Part shown: in pieces, positions 47,829 to 56,376 of the stretch
Numbering within the stretch: the stretch's first letter is position 1
Layout: every line of letters begins with the position of its first letter
NCBI GenBank assembly: GCA_963831385.1
Contig: CAWHPW010000013.1
Coordinates: forward strand, 62,001 to 126,000
Origin: JACVRX01 sp963831385
GTDB lineage: Bacteria; Actinomycetota; Actinomycetes; Jiangellales; Jiangellaceae
Direction: 5' to 3'
Length of the DNA: 64,000 nt
The notes under the pieces: model-generated
Seen by the model: only the letters and a program-made list of their open reading frames with translations
Told to the model about the DNA's origin: nothing
Databases searched by the model: none
Made by a program: the position numbers and the translations under genes

Positions 47829-49504
47829 AGATCACCGACACCAGCGATCTGTGGTGGAAGACCGCTGTCGTCTACTGCCTCGACGTGGAAACGTTCTTGG
47901 ACTTGGACGGGGACGGGGTCGGCGATCTGCCGGGCCTGGTCAACCGGATCGACTATCTGGCCGATCTCGGCGTCACCTGCCTGTGGTTGATGCCGTTCTA
48001 TCCCACGCCCGATCGCGACGACGGCTACGACATCACCGACTTCTACGGCGTCGACTCGCGGCTCGGCAGTCACGGTGACCTGGTCGAGCTGATCCGGACC
48101 GCGAGGGACCGGGGCATTCGAGTCATCGCCGACCTGGTCGTGAACCACACCTCCGACCGGCATCCGTGGTTCAAGGCGGCGCGCTCGAGCAAGACCTCGC
48201 CCTACCGCGACTACTACGTGTGGCGATCGGACCCTCCGCCGGACACGTCCAAGGAGACCGTCTTCCCGGGGCAGGAGAAGAGCATCTGGGAGTACGACGA
48301 GAAGTCCGGCGAGTACTTCCTGCACCGCTTCTACAAACACCAGCCCGACCTCAATGTCGCCAACCCACGGGTTCGGGACGAGATCGCCAAGGTCATCGGC
48401 TTCTGGTTGAAGCTCGGCCTGTCCGGCTTCCGGGTCGATGCGGTGCCGTTTCTGCTGGAGACGACGGGTGCGTCAGAGCGCGAGCTGGGTGAGTTCGCGG
48501 ATCCGCACGAGTACCTCCGGTCGCTGCGGGCGTTCATCGGCCGACGCTCGGGGGAAGCGGTGCTGCTGGGCGAGGTCAACCTGCCACACAAGGAGCAGCT
48601 GCTCTACTTCGGCGGGGACGACGGTGACGAGCTCTCCCTCCAGTTCGACTTCATCGGGATGCAGAACATCTATCTGTCCCTGGCCCGGCAGGACGCACGG
48701 CCGCTGGCCAAGGCGCTGGCCAAGCGGCCGACCCCGTCGTCGGACGTCCAATGGGCGACGTTCGTCCGCAACCACGACGAGCTGACCCTCGACAAGCTCA
48801 CCGACGAGGAGCGGGCGGAAGTCTTCGCGGCATTCGGGCCGGAGGAGCGCATGCAGATCTTCGGCCGCGGCTTGATCCGGCGGCTGCCCCCGATGCTCGG
48901 CGGTGACCCTCGGCGCATCCGGATGGTCTACAGCCTGCTGTTCTCCCTGCCGGGTACTCCGGTTCTCTTCTACGGGGAGGAGATCGGGATGGGGGAGAAT
49001 CTCGATGCGGGCGACCGGCTCGCCGTCCGCACTCCGATGCAGTGGACGTCTGGTCGCAATGCGGGGTTCTCGACTGCGCGACCGTCCCGCCTGGTGGCGC
49101 CCCTGGTCGATGGAGCCTTCGGGCCCGAGTTCGTGAACGTAGGCGACCAGCGGCGGGATCCGGACTCGTTGCTCAACTTCATGACGTTGCTGATCCGCCG
49201 ATACCGGCAGAGCCCGGAGCTGGGTTGGTCGGAGTTCGAGGTTCTCGACCAGCCGCACGACGAGGTGCTCGCCCATCGATGTCGCTGGGGTGACGGCAGC
49301 ATGGTCGCGCTGCACAACCTCTGCCCGGAGCCACGGACCGTGCCGATCACGCTCGCCGACTGTGACGACTCGTGCCAGCTGGTCGACCTGCTGGAGGACG
49401 GAATGACCCCGTTGGACCCGGGCGGAGCGGCGGCGATCCCGCTCGTCGGTTACGGCTACCACTGGCTGCGCATCACCCGACCTGACGACCGCCGCGTCCA
49501 CTGA
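47825..49504 (+). CDS. GH13 alpha-amylase-family glycosidase
   Basis: A 559-residue glycoside hydrolase close to trehalose synthase and oligo-1,6-glucosidase. GH13 regions: I DLVVNHTSDRH, II GFRVDAVPFLL (nucleophile Asp), III LLGEVN (acid/base Glu), IV FVRNHDEL. No signal peptide, so it acts on internal glucans or trehalose/maltose. It is coupled to the LLM oxidoreductase. The exact reaction (isomerase or hydrolase) cannot be fixed from motifs. Confidence 0.92.
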   Translation: MKITDTSDLWWKTAVVYCLDVETFLDLDGDGVGDLPGLVNRIDYLADLGVTCLWLMPFYPTPDRDDGYDITDFYGVDSRLGSHGDLVELIRTARDRGIRVIADLVVNHTSDRHPWFKAARSSKTSPYRDYYVWRSDPPPDTSKETVFPGQEKSIWEYDEKSGEYFLHRFYKHQPDLNVANPRVRDEIAKVIGFWLKLGLSGFRVDAVPFLLETTGASERELGEFADPHEYLRSLRAFIGRRSGEAVLLGEVNLPHKEQLLYFGGDDGDELSLQFDFIGMQNIYLSLARQDARPLAKALAKRPTPSSDVQWATFVRNHDELTLDKLTDEERAEVFAAFGPEERMQIFGRGLIRRLPPMLGGDPRRIRMVYSLLFSLPGTPVLFYGEEIGMGENLDAGDRLAVRTPMQWTSGRNAGFSTARPSRLVAPLVDGAFGPEFVNVGDQRRDPDSLLNFMTLLIRRYRQSPELGWSEFEVLDQPHDEVLAHRCRWGDGSMVALHNLCPEPRTVPITLADCDDSCQLVDLLEDGMTPLDPGGAAAIPLVGYGYHWLRITRPDDRRVH

Positions 49505-49549
49505 CCGGTCCGATAGCTTCCCGTCGATCACGTTCACCACCCTGGCGGG

Positions 49550-49581
49550 TGGTTCACCAGGCGCACGTGCCTGGTGAACCA
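49550..49581. terminator. 13-bp perfect palindrome after the GH13 gene
   Basis: TGGTTCACCAGGC (49550-49562), a 6-nt loop, then its exact complement (49569-49581). Extra half-copies (GTTCACCA at ~49532, CCTGGTGAA at ~49590) nest around it. It may end the GH13 transcript. Equally it may be an operator for the ABC exporter 165 bp on, since no regulator gene is next to that operon. Confidence 0.5.
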
Positions 49582-49746
49582 CTGCCAAGCCTGGTGAAGT
49601 TGCCGGAAAACCCGCGACAGGGTCCGCTGAGTTCCCGACGGCTGGCGAGTCTGTACGACGAGCGTTCGCCATCGGCGTGCAGGAATCGGAATGTCTGACC
49701 CGTCCGGCATGCTGCAGTGAAGGTCGAAAGAACAGGAGTGGAACCG

Positions 49747-50709
49747 ATGGATCACGCGATCTGGGCCGAAGGTCTGGTCAAGCGATTCGGCGAGACGACG
49801 GCCCTGGACGGGGTCGACCTCGGCGTGCGGGCAGGGACAGTGCTGGGGCTGCTCGGGCCGAACGGTGCGGGCAAGACCACCGTTGTCCGAGTCCTCAGCA
49901 CCTTGCTCCAGCCCGATGCTGGCCATGCCACTGTGGGTGGGTACGACGTCGTCCGCGACGCCCACCGGGTGCGCCAGCTCATCGGTCTGACCGGGCAGAA
50001 CGCGGCGGTCGACGAGATGCTGACCGGCACCGAGAACCTGCTGCTGATCGGCCGGCTGCTCGGTATGCCGAGACCGCAGGCCAAGGCGCGGGCCGGGGAA
50101 CTGCTGACGGACTTCGGCTTGACCGACGCCGCGGATCGGGCGGCGAAGACCTACTCCGGTGGGATGCGCCGCCGGCTCGATCTGGCCGCGAGCCTGGTGG
50201 GCCGGCCGCCGATGCTGTACCTCGACGAGCCGACGACGGGATTGGATCCGCGGGCCCGTGCCGAGGCGTGGACCCTGATCCGCAGCATGGTCGCCCGCGG
50301 CGTGACCGTGCTGCTGACGACCCAATACCTGGACGAAGCAGACGAACTCGCCGACGAGATCGTGGTCATCGACCACGGCCGGGTGATCGCGACCGGAACG
50401 CCGGACGAGCTCAAGGCGAAGACCGGCTCCCAGACTCTGGCCGTCCGGCCTGAGGACGAATCACAGCTGTCGATCGTCACCACTGTGGTCGGCGAGCTGG
50501 CCCAAGTGACCCCGGACGTCGACGGACAGTTGGTGACCGCGCCGGTGACCGACCCTCGATTGCTGCCCGCCGTGGTGCGCCGCCTCGATGACGCCGGCGT
50601 GGTGGTCACCGAGCTGACCTTGCGTAGTTCCAGCCTGAACGAGGTGTTCCTGTCCCTGACCGGCCATCCAGCCGACGAGGACGAACAGAGCGAAAGGAAC
50701 CTGGCATGA
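49747..50709 (+). CDS. ABC exporter ATP-binding protein, DrrA-like
   Basis: A 320-residue ABC ATPase: Walker A GPNGAGKTTVVRV, signature YSGGMRRRLDLA, Walker B MLYLDEPTTGLD, and the DrrA-type C-terminal domain (ELTLRSSSLNEVFLSLTG). ATG 49747 follows AGGAG. It overlaps the permease by 4 bp. DrrAB-type pumps export drugs, lipids or antibiotics. Confidence 0.94.
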   Translation: MDHAIWAEGLVKRFGETTALDGVDLGVRAGTVLGLLGPNGAGKTTVVRVLSTLLQPDAGHATVGGYDVVRDAHRVRQLIGLTGQNAAVDEMLTGTENLLLIGRLLGMPRPQAKARAGELLTDFGLTDAADRAAKTYSGGMRRRLDLAASLVGRPPMLYLDEPTTGLDPRARAEAWTLIRSMVARGVTVLLTTQYLDEADELADEIVVIDHGRVIATGTPDELKAKTGSQTLAVRPEDESQLSIVTTVVGELAQVTPDVDGQLVTAPVTDPRLLPAVVRRLDDAGVVVTELTLRSSSLNEVFLSLTGHPADEDEQSERNLA

Positions 50710-51521
50710 CTGCCGTCACTGCAACCGCGCCCGCGGCTGCGCCGTTGAGCCCGCGGGTGAACCCGGCCGAAGGCATCCGGCAGACCCTGACCCTGGCCTG
50801 GCGCACGATCGTGCAGGTCCGGCACAACCCGTGGGAGCTGGGCGACTTCAGCATCCAGCCGATCATGTTCGTGCTGCTGTTCACCTACGTGTTCGGTGGT
50901 GCCATCGCCGGCTCGACGGCCGAGTACCTGACCTTCGCCCTGCCCGGCATCATCGTCATGAACATGCTCTTCGTCACGATGTACGTCGGCACTGGCCTCA
51001 ACACCGACCTGACCAAGGGAGTGTTCGACCGGTTGCGATCACTACCGATCGCCCGGTGGGCCCCGATGGCCGGCCGGATCCTCGCCGACCAGGTCAAGCA
51101 GGCCTGGTCGATCGTGCTGCTGCTCGGCGTCGGCATGATCCTCGGCTTCCGGATCGGCACCGACGCCCTGTCGCTGCTGGCGGCGATCGTGTTGCTGCTC
51201 GTCTTCGCGCTGGCGTTCTCCTGGGTCTCGGTGCTGGTCGGGGTGCTCGCCAAGGATCCTGAGCACGTCCAGCTCTTCGGGTTCACCGCGCTGTTCCCGG
51301 TGACGTTCGTCAGCAACGTGTTCGTTCCGGCGGACACGATGCCCAGTTGGCTGCAGCCGTTCGTCAACGCGAACCCGGTGTCGATCCTGGCCGACGCCTG
51401 CCGCGGCCTGATGGTCACCGGGGCCGAGGCCACGCCGATCATCCAGTCGTTGGTGTGGGCGGCGGTGATCGCCGCAGTGTTCGCTCCGCTGTCGGTGTGG
51501 GCGTTCAAGCGGCGGGTGTAG
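50706..51521 (+). CDS. ABC-2 type permease, DrrB-like
   Basis: A 271-residue integral membrane protein with about six hydrophobic segments and the ABC-2 block FVSNVFVPADTMPSWLQPFVNANPVS. It is the partner of the DrrA-like ATPase (ATGA overlap). Substrate unknown; no linked biosynthetic gene is adjacent. Confidence 0.93.
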   Translation: MTAVTATAPAAAPLSPRVNPAEGIRQTLTLAWRTIVQVRHNPWELGDFSIQPIMFVLLFTYVFGGAIAGSTAEYLTFALPGIIVMNMLFVTMYVGTGLNTDLTKGVFDRLRSLPIARWAPMAGRILADQVKQAWSIVLLLGVGMILGFRIGTDALSLLAAIVLLLVFALAFSWVSVLVGVLAKDPEHVQLFGFTALFPVTFVSNVFVPADTMPSWLQPFVNANPVSILADACRGLMVTGAEATPIIQSLVWAAVIAAVFAPLSVWAFKRRV

Positions 51522-51537
51522 CTGTCGGGGCTTGATG

Positions 51538-51551
51538 CGAACATGTGTTCG
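51538..51551. promoter_or_regulatory. LexA (SOS) box over the dinB start
   Basis: CGAAC-ATGT-GTTCG (51538-51551), a perfect core of the actinobacterial LexA site. It covers the GTG at 51545, so LexA would block transcription or the first codons directly. DinB-type polymerases are known SOS genes. Confidence 0.85.
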
Positions 51552-52741
51552 TGTCCGGTGATGCGACGATCCTGCATGCCGACCTGGACTCCTTCTATGC
51601 CTCGGTAGAGCAGCGAGACGATCCGCGGCTGCGTGGGCGTCCGGTCATCGTCGGCGCCGGAGTGGTGCTCGCCGCCAGCTACGAAGCGAAGGCAATGGGC
51701 GTCCGCACGGCGATGGGCGGCCGGCAGGCCCGTCGCCTGTGCCCGGCCGCGATTGTCGTCGATCCCCGAATGTCGGCATACGCCGATGCGAGCAAAGCGG
51801 TCTTCGAGGTGTTCGAGCACACCACTCCGCTGGTCGAGGGGCTCTCGATCGACGAGGCATTCCTCGACGTCGGTGGGCTTCGGCGGATCGCGGGCACGCC
51901 GACCGAGATCGCCAGGCAACTGCGACGGACCGTGCGCGAGCAGGTCGGCCTGCCGATCACAGTCGGCATCGCTCGGACCAAGTTCCTCGCCAAGGTCGCG
52001 AGCCGGGTGGCGAAACCGGACGGTCTGCTCCTGGTGCCGCCTGATCGCGAGCTGGCGTTCCTGCATCCGTTGCCGGTCGATCGGCTGTGGGGTGTCGGAG
52101 CGGTGACCGCCGGCAAACTCGGTCGCCGCGGGGTCGGCACTGTCGGCGACGTAGCCGAGCTTGCGGAAGCGGCGTTGGTCTCGATCCTCGGCCCGGCGGC
52201 CGGACATCATCTGTATGCCCTGGCCCACAATCGGGATCCGCGGCCGGTGCAGGTCGGCCGGCGGCGGCGGTCGATCGGCTCGCAACGGGCATTGGGCCGC
52301 TCCCGGAAAACACCCGCGACACTCGACGCGGTCCTCGTCGGGCTCGTGGATCGGCTCGGGCGACGGCTGCGGGCTGCTCGGCGGGTCTGTCGCACCGTCG
52401 TGCTCCGGCTGCGTTTCGACGACTTCACCCGGGCGACCCGTTCGCACACCTTGTCCGAGGCGACGGCGCATACCGAGACGATCCTCGGCACCGCCCGCGC
52501 CTTGCTGGCGCTGGCGACGCCGATGATCGCCAGTCAGGGAATCACTCTGCTCGGAATTGCGCTGAGCAATCTCGCCGACGACACCGACTTCCAGCTCACC
52601 TTGCCCTTCGAGCGACAGCCGGAGGGCGCACTGGACGCCTCGCTCGACGCGCTGCGCGAGCGGTTCGGGTCCCAGGCAGTCACCCGGGCCGTGCTACTCG
52701 GCCGCGACCAAGGCCTGTCGGTCCCGTTGCTTCCCGACTGA
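51545..52741 (+). CDS. dinB: DNA polymerase IV (Y family)
   Basis: A 398-residue translesion polymerase. Metal-binding residues are in ILHADLDSFYASVEQ (Asp13) and LSIDEAFLDVGG (Asp103, Glu104). The helix-hairpin-helix (PVDRLWGVGAVTAGKLGRRGVGT) and little-finger domain follow. The start is GTG 51545 inside a LexA box; GTG 51551 is an alternative that would leave the box fully upstream. Intact, 23 bp after the ABC permease but with its own regulation. Confidence 0.95.
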   Translation: MFVSGDATILHADLDSFYASVEQRDDPRLRGRPVIVGAGVVLAASYEAKAMGVRTAMGGRQARRLCPAAIVVDPRMSAYADASKAVFEVFEHTTPLVEGLSIDEAFLDVGGLRRIAGTPTEIARQLRRTVREQVGLPITVGIARTKFLAKVASRVAKPDGLLLVPPDRELAFLHPLPVDRLWGVGAVTAGKLGRRGVGTVGDVAELAEAALVSILGPAAGHHLYALAHNRDPRPVQVGRRRRSIGSQRALGRSRKTPATLDAVLVGLVDRLGRRLRAARRVCRTVVLRLRFDDFTRATRSHTLSEATAHTETILGTARALLALATPMIASQGITLLGIALSNLADDTDFQLTLPFERQPEGALDASLDALRERFGSQAVTRAVLLGRDQGLSVPLLPD

Positions 52742-52812
52742 CGCATGCGTCGGCCACGCCCCCGGGCCGGCGACGCACTTCCTCGCATCGCCGAAGCCCG
52801 CCTCCAAATTCG

Positions 52813-52979
52813 GTCGTGAAGATCGTCGTGCTGTCTCCGGCGGGCCGCTGGCGGTGCGGTATTGATCACGACGATCTTCACAACCCGGACGGCCGTCCCC
52901 CGACGTGGGTCGTGAAGATCGTCGTGCTTGCTTGGGGCATCGACCCCCGCAGGGGAGGCATCACGACGATCTTCACGAC
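52813..52979. repeat. Four copies of an 18-bp dispersed repeat in alternating orientation
   Basis: The unit GTCGTGAAGATCGTCGTG occurs at 52813-52830 (+), 52867-52884 (-, two differences), 52909-52926 (+) and 52962-52979 (-). Copies 1-2 and 3-4 each form an inverted pair with ~36-bp loops. They fill the 285-bp gap between the converging dinB and esterase genes. Three more copies lie at 61.1 kb. The layout is like REP/BIME elements. Confidence 0.85.
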
Positions 52980-53026
52980 CTTGGGGGACGGGTTCCAGCC
53001 AAGCAAGCCCGAGTGGCTGGCGGAAC

Positions 53027-54205
53027 CTACTCGTAGACCAGCTTCTGCGGGCCGGGGTAGACGTAGGACAGTGCGTCGCGCATCCGGTCGCGCCAGTTCT
53101 CCCACGTGTGCCCATCTCGGGCCTCGACGTAGCGCACGTCCATGCCGGTCGACTCGAACGTCGGGACCATCGAGCGGTTGGGGATGATCAACGGTTCGTA
53201 GACGCCGCAGCTCATAAAAAGGCGGTCGGCGACCCGGCGCGGCTTGGCCCGGTAGCGATTCATGAACTTCACCACCGGGTCGAAGGCTGGACCGCCACCA
53301 TGGTCGGCGCCGATGTCAGTGAAGACAAACGAGCCCGACATCAGCACGAGTGACCGGTAGATGTCTGGCGACCGGTACGCAGCGGAGAGCGACGCGACCG
53401 CTCCGAAGCTCGAGCCCAACAGGCAGCGCCCGGACCGGTTACCGGCGAGGGGCAGCTCGACTTCCAGCCGTGGCACCAGTTCCTTGGTGACGAACCGGGA
53501 GTGCGCCGGCGAGTTGGCGTATTCGGTCAGCCGGTCGCGAGGGTGCAGGAAGGCGACGACGATCTCGGCAACGTCGAGGCGGTGAATGAGGTTGTCGAGC
53601 ACGGTCTTCGCCGACGCGTAGCGCAAGAAGTCGCCGCCATCGTGCATGACCAGCAGCGGATACGCCGCCGTCCGCCTAAACCGAGCCGGCAGATAGAGAG
53701 TCACCTCGCAATCGCGACGCAACGCGCGGCTCTGCACGACCATCTCGGTGAGCTCGCCGGGCCTGGCGTCGGGGTCAGGCTGCGCCCAGTCGGGGGTTTC
53801 GTAGCCTGCCGCGTGGCACACCGAGGAGCTGCCCACCGGGCTGTGCGAGACATTGGGGTTCAGCGGGTCGTTGAAGCGCTCGTGATGGTCGCCTCGCCTG
53901 ACCTCGATCTGATATTCGACTCGTGACCCGTAAGGGAGTTCGAGAACGAGGTACCACAGGTCCGATCCCCACAGCCGGCGCATCGGCATCCGATCGGGCA
54001 GCCCGAGGATGCGCTGGACGAGGAAGACCTCGTCGGCTTGGCCCCGGTACAGGAAGGTGCACCGCGCACCCTCGACAATGGGAACATCGTGCTGTGCGAT
54101 GAACCGGTCGATCGCCGCCGGGTCGACGGGTGCCCGCTCCTTGAGCCGGTTGATCGCCAGCTTCCCGGGGGAGCGCAGAGTCGTCTGCACGGATCCGCTC
54201 GTCAC
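53027..54205 (-). CDS. Esterase of the Fes/EstD type, ATP-grasp cluster
   Basis: A 392-residue protein. An N-terminal early-set/CBM48-like domain (~45-135, WYLVLELPYGSRVEYQIEV, DPLNPN) precedes an alpha/beta-hydrolase with nucleophile Ser266 (CLLGSSFGAVAS) and His near residue 366 (DGHTWENW). The layout is that of enterochelin-esterase-like enzymes. No signal peptide. Its start overlaps the stop of the S51-like gene by 4 bp. It probably cleaves an ester or activated product of the cluster. Confidence 0.85.
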   Translation of the reverse strand: MTSGSVQTTLRSPGKLAINRLKERAPVDPAAIDRFIAQHDVPIVEGARCTFLYRGQADEVFLVQRILGLPDRMPMRRLWGSDLWYLVLELPYGSRVEYQIEVRRGDHHERFNDPLNPNVSHSPVGSSSVCHAAGYETPDWAQPDPDARPGELTEMVVQSRALRRDCEVTLYLPARFRRTAAYPLLVMHDGGDFLRYASAKTVLDNLIHRLDVAEIVVAFLHPRDRLTEYANSPAHSRFVTKELVPRLEVELPLAGNRSGRCLLGSSFGAVASLSAAYRSPDIYRSLVLMSGSFVFTDIGADHGGGPAFDPVVKFMNRYRAKPRRVADRLFMSCGVYEPLIIPNRSMVPTFESTGMDVRYVEARDGHTWENWRDRMRDALSYVYPGPQKLVYE

Positions 54206-55119
54206 GCTGCTTCCACCGTTGCGATGTGCCCGTCGGAATCGATGACGCGGGCGCCCTCCGGCAGCGAGCCGTCTAGTCCGAGCTCGACCCGTACGCCGTC
54301 GTCGAGCACCACACAGGTCGCGGGTTCGAACCGGCGGGCGAGTACCGACATCCGCAGCTGATCGTCGACGCGGAGCCGGCGACGGGCGTGCGGCAGCAGG
54401 ACGACTCCGGTCAGCACGCCCAGGCCGTCGTCGTACACCTCGGCGTGGGCCGGGCCATGCGGCACTCGGTCGTGGAACAGCACCACGCGCTCGGTGAGCG
54501 CCATGGCACCGGCCGACCAGGCGATCAACGGGACTGTTTCGGGGAGGCGTACTCCGAACAGCCGCAGCACGTGTACGAGCACGCCGACGTGTCCGCCGGC
54601 GATCACGATGCCCGCTGCCTCGCCGAGAACCCGGTGCACCGCTGCGGCGTGTGCGGCGACTGCGGCACGTTCGGCCGGACGCCAGGCCGTGGCAAAATCG
54701 GCGTGCGCGGCCCAGACCCGGTCTCGGTGGCGCTCGTCGATGAGGCGGACGACCGAGAGAGCGTCGGCTACCGCCGCGGTCGTCGGGCGACGCCGCCCGC
54801 CCCGCTGAGCGACCTCGTATAGCCCCCGCAGCGCATGGTCCAACTGCACGAGATAGAGCTCCTGGAGCTCGTCGAGCACCGCCCGGTGCTCGAGCTCTGC
54901 CGTGGCGTATTCCGGATCGAGCTCGAGGACCTCGAGCCAGCGACGGTGCAGGCCGAGGTTGATGCCACGGCCGCCGAGCGCTCGGTCGAGTTCCCGGTCG
55001 TCCGGCTCGCGTTCCAGCCAGCCGGCAGTGATGGTCGCGATGGGCGCATCGGGATCGACGTCGGCGACCACCTGGTCGACGGTAGGCCGGCGTTGCGGCC
55101 CCAACAGGGTCAGCCTCAC
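54202..55119 (-). CDS. S51/cyanophycinase-like peptidase-fold protein
   Basis: A 305-residue type-1 glutamine-amidotransferase-like protein. The nucleophile elbow is LIAWSAGAMALTE (Ser202), after GIVIAGGHVGVLVHVLRLFG; possible catalytic His residues are at VLFHDR and LLPHARR. S51 relatives cleave aspartyl or cyanophycin-type amide bonds. The first ~150 residues are helical and specific to this group. Overlaps both neighbours by 4 bp. Supports a role in processing an amide-linked product. Confidence 0.72.
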   Translation of the reverse strand: MRLTLLGPQRRPTVDQVVADVDPDAPIATITAGWLEREPDDRELDRALGGRGINLGLHRRWLEVLELDPEYATAELEHRAVLDELQELYLVQLDHALRGLYEVAQRGGRRRPTTAAVADALSVVRLIDERHRDRVWAAHADFATAWRPAERAAVAAHAAAVHRVLGEAAGIVIAGGHVGVLVHVLRLFGVRLPETVPLIAWSAGAMALTERVVLFHDRVPHGPAHAEVYDDGLGVLTGVVLLPHARRRLRVDDQLRMSVLARRFEPATCVVLDDGVRVELGLDGSLPEGARVIDSDGHIATVEAA

Positions 55120-56348
55120 GCGGCGTACACGTGCACCGTCCGACCGACGTCGTCGAGCATGCCGCGCAGGACGTCGTAGTCGGGGTGCTTCATCCGGATG
55201 TAGGCGTTGGCCATGTAGCCGGCTGCAGCGGGTTGGGTGGGCGTGCCCGGTGGCGGCAGGTGCGCGTCGATCACCCAGTCACCGGACCGGGCCTGGATGT
55301 CCTCGACGCCGGAGTAGCCGGTGATGTGACCGTCGCGATCGGGTCTCAGCGCGATGATCCCGCTGGCGAACCGGCGTGACGGTTGGGCGCTGACGCCGCC
55401 GTGGACGATGGCATTCGCCCACTCGAGGTAGACGTCGATGTCGTTGCCGGCCGAGTAGAGGTCCCAGGCGCCGACGCCGGGCGGGCGGCAGCCGATCTCG
55501 GAGAAGCGCAGCCCCTTCGGTCCGAAGAACCACTCCATGTGGGTCGCGCTCGTTCCGATTCCCAGCGCCTCGTTCACCCGCTGCCCGAGCTCGCGCAGCT
55601 GCCGGTAGTCCTCGGTCGTGTCGACGCGATTCGTCGAGATGAACTGCGGCGATACCCACGGCGTGCGCATTGCGTCCAGGACGTTGGGGAAGTAGTGCGA
55701 CACGAAGTCCAGGGCGGCTTGCCCGTCTACGGACACGGTGTCGTAGAAGCCCTCGTGGCCTTCGACGAACTCCTCCACGGCGATCGACTCGACGCCCTGC
55801 CCGCCGAACGCGCCCAGTGCGAGGTCGAGGTCTTCGCGGTTGTCGACCCGGGTGGTGTCCATCGCGCCTGCTCCCGAGCGCGGCTTGAGGATGAGCGGAT
55901 AGCCGACCGCGTCGGCGAACGCGAGCACCTCGGCAGCCGTCCCAGCGGCCGTCGAGGCCGCGGTGGGAACCCCGGCCGCTCGCAACGCCTCCTTCATCGA
56001 CGGCTTGTCCCGGCACAGCCAGGCCGTGCGGACCGAGGTCCCCGGGATCGCGCAGTTCTCTCGGGTCTGTGCCGCGGCCAGGGTGTGCGCCTCGATCGTG
56101 CTCTCCAGCCGGTCGACCCACAGCTTGTCCTGAACCCACCGGACCGTGTCGGTGAGGATTCCGACGTCGATCACCGTCGGGACCTGGTGGTAGTGCGCCA
56201 TCCAGCTCTTGAGCTGGTCGTCGAGCATCTCCGGCGGCCGCTCGCCGATACCGATGACGGTGGCGCCCGCCTCGGCGAGCCCGCGCACGAAGTTGCGCTG
56301 GGTGGAAGGAAAGAAGGGCTCGACGAAGACGACGTTCACGCCCGGCAT
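55116..56348 (-). CDS. ATP-grasp ligase 1
   Basis: A 410-residue ATP-grasp enzyme. ALRAAGVPTAASTAA starts the ATP-binding region. The Lys loop is YPLILKPRSGAGAMDTTRV, the hinge IAVEEFVEGHEG, and the metal site TSATHMEWFFGP, LRFSEIGCRPPG. It resembles carboxylate-amine/thiol ligases that make acyl-phosphate intermediates. Divergent from ATP-grasp 2, with only 28 bp between start codons, so leaders must be very short or absent. Confidence 0.9.
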   Translation of the reverse strand: MPGVNVVFVEPFFPSTQRNFVRGLAEAGATVIGIGERPPEMLDDQLKSWMAHYHQVPTVIDVGILTDTVRWVQDKLWVDRLESTIEAHTLAAAQTRENCAIPGTSVRTAWLCRDKPSMKEALRAAGVPTAASTAAGTAAEVLAFADAVGYPLILKPRSGAGAMDTTRVDNREDLDLALGAFGGQGVESIAVEEFVEGHEGFYDTVSVDGQAALDFVSHYFPNVLDAMRTPWVSPQFISTNRVDTTEDYRQLRELGQRVNEALGIGTSATHMEWFFGPKGLRFSEIGCRPPGVGAWDLYSAGNDIDVYLEWANAIVHGGVSAQPSRRFASGIIALRPDRDGHITGYSGVEDIQARSGDWVIDAHLPPPGTPTQPAAAGYMANAYIRMKHPDYDVLRGMLDDVGRTVHVYAA

Positions 56349-56376
56349 GCTAGCTGCCGGCCGGTACCGTCAGCGC

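Noticed and set aside
50885..52471. Minus-strand frame of 528 codons over the permease and dinB
   Set aside because: Both plus-strand genes are unmistakable; the minus frame is composition-driven.
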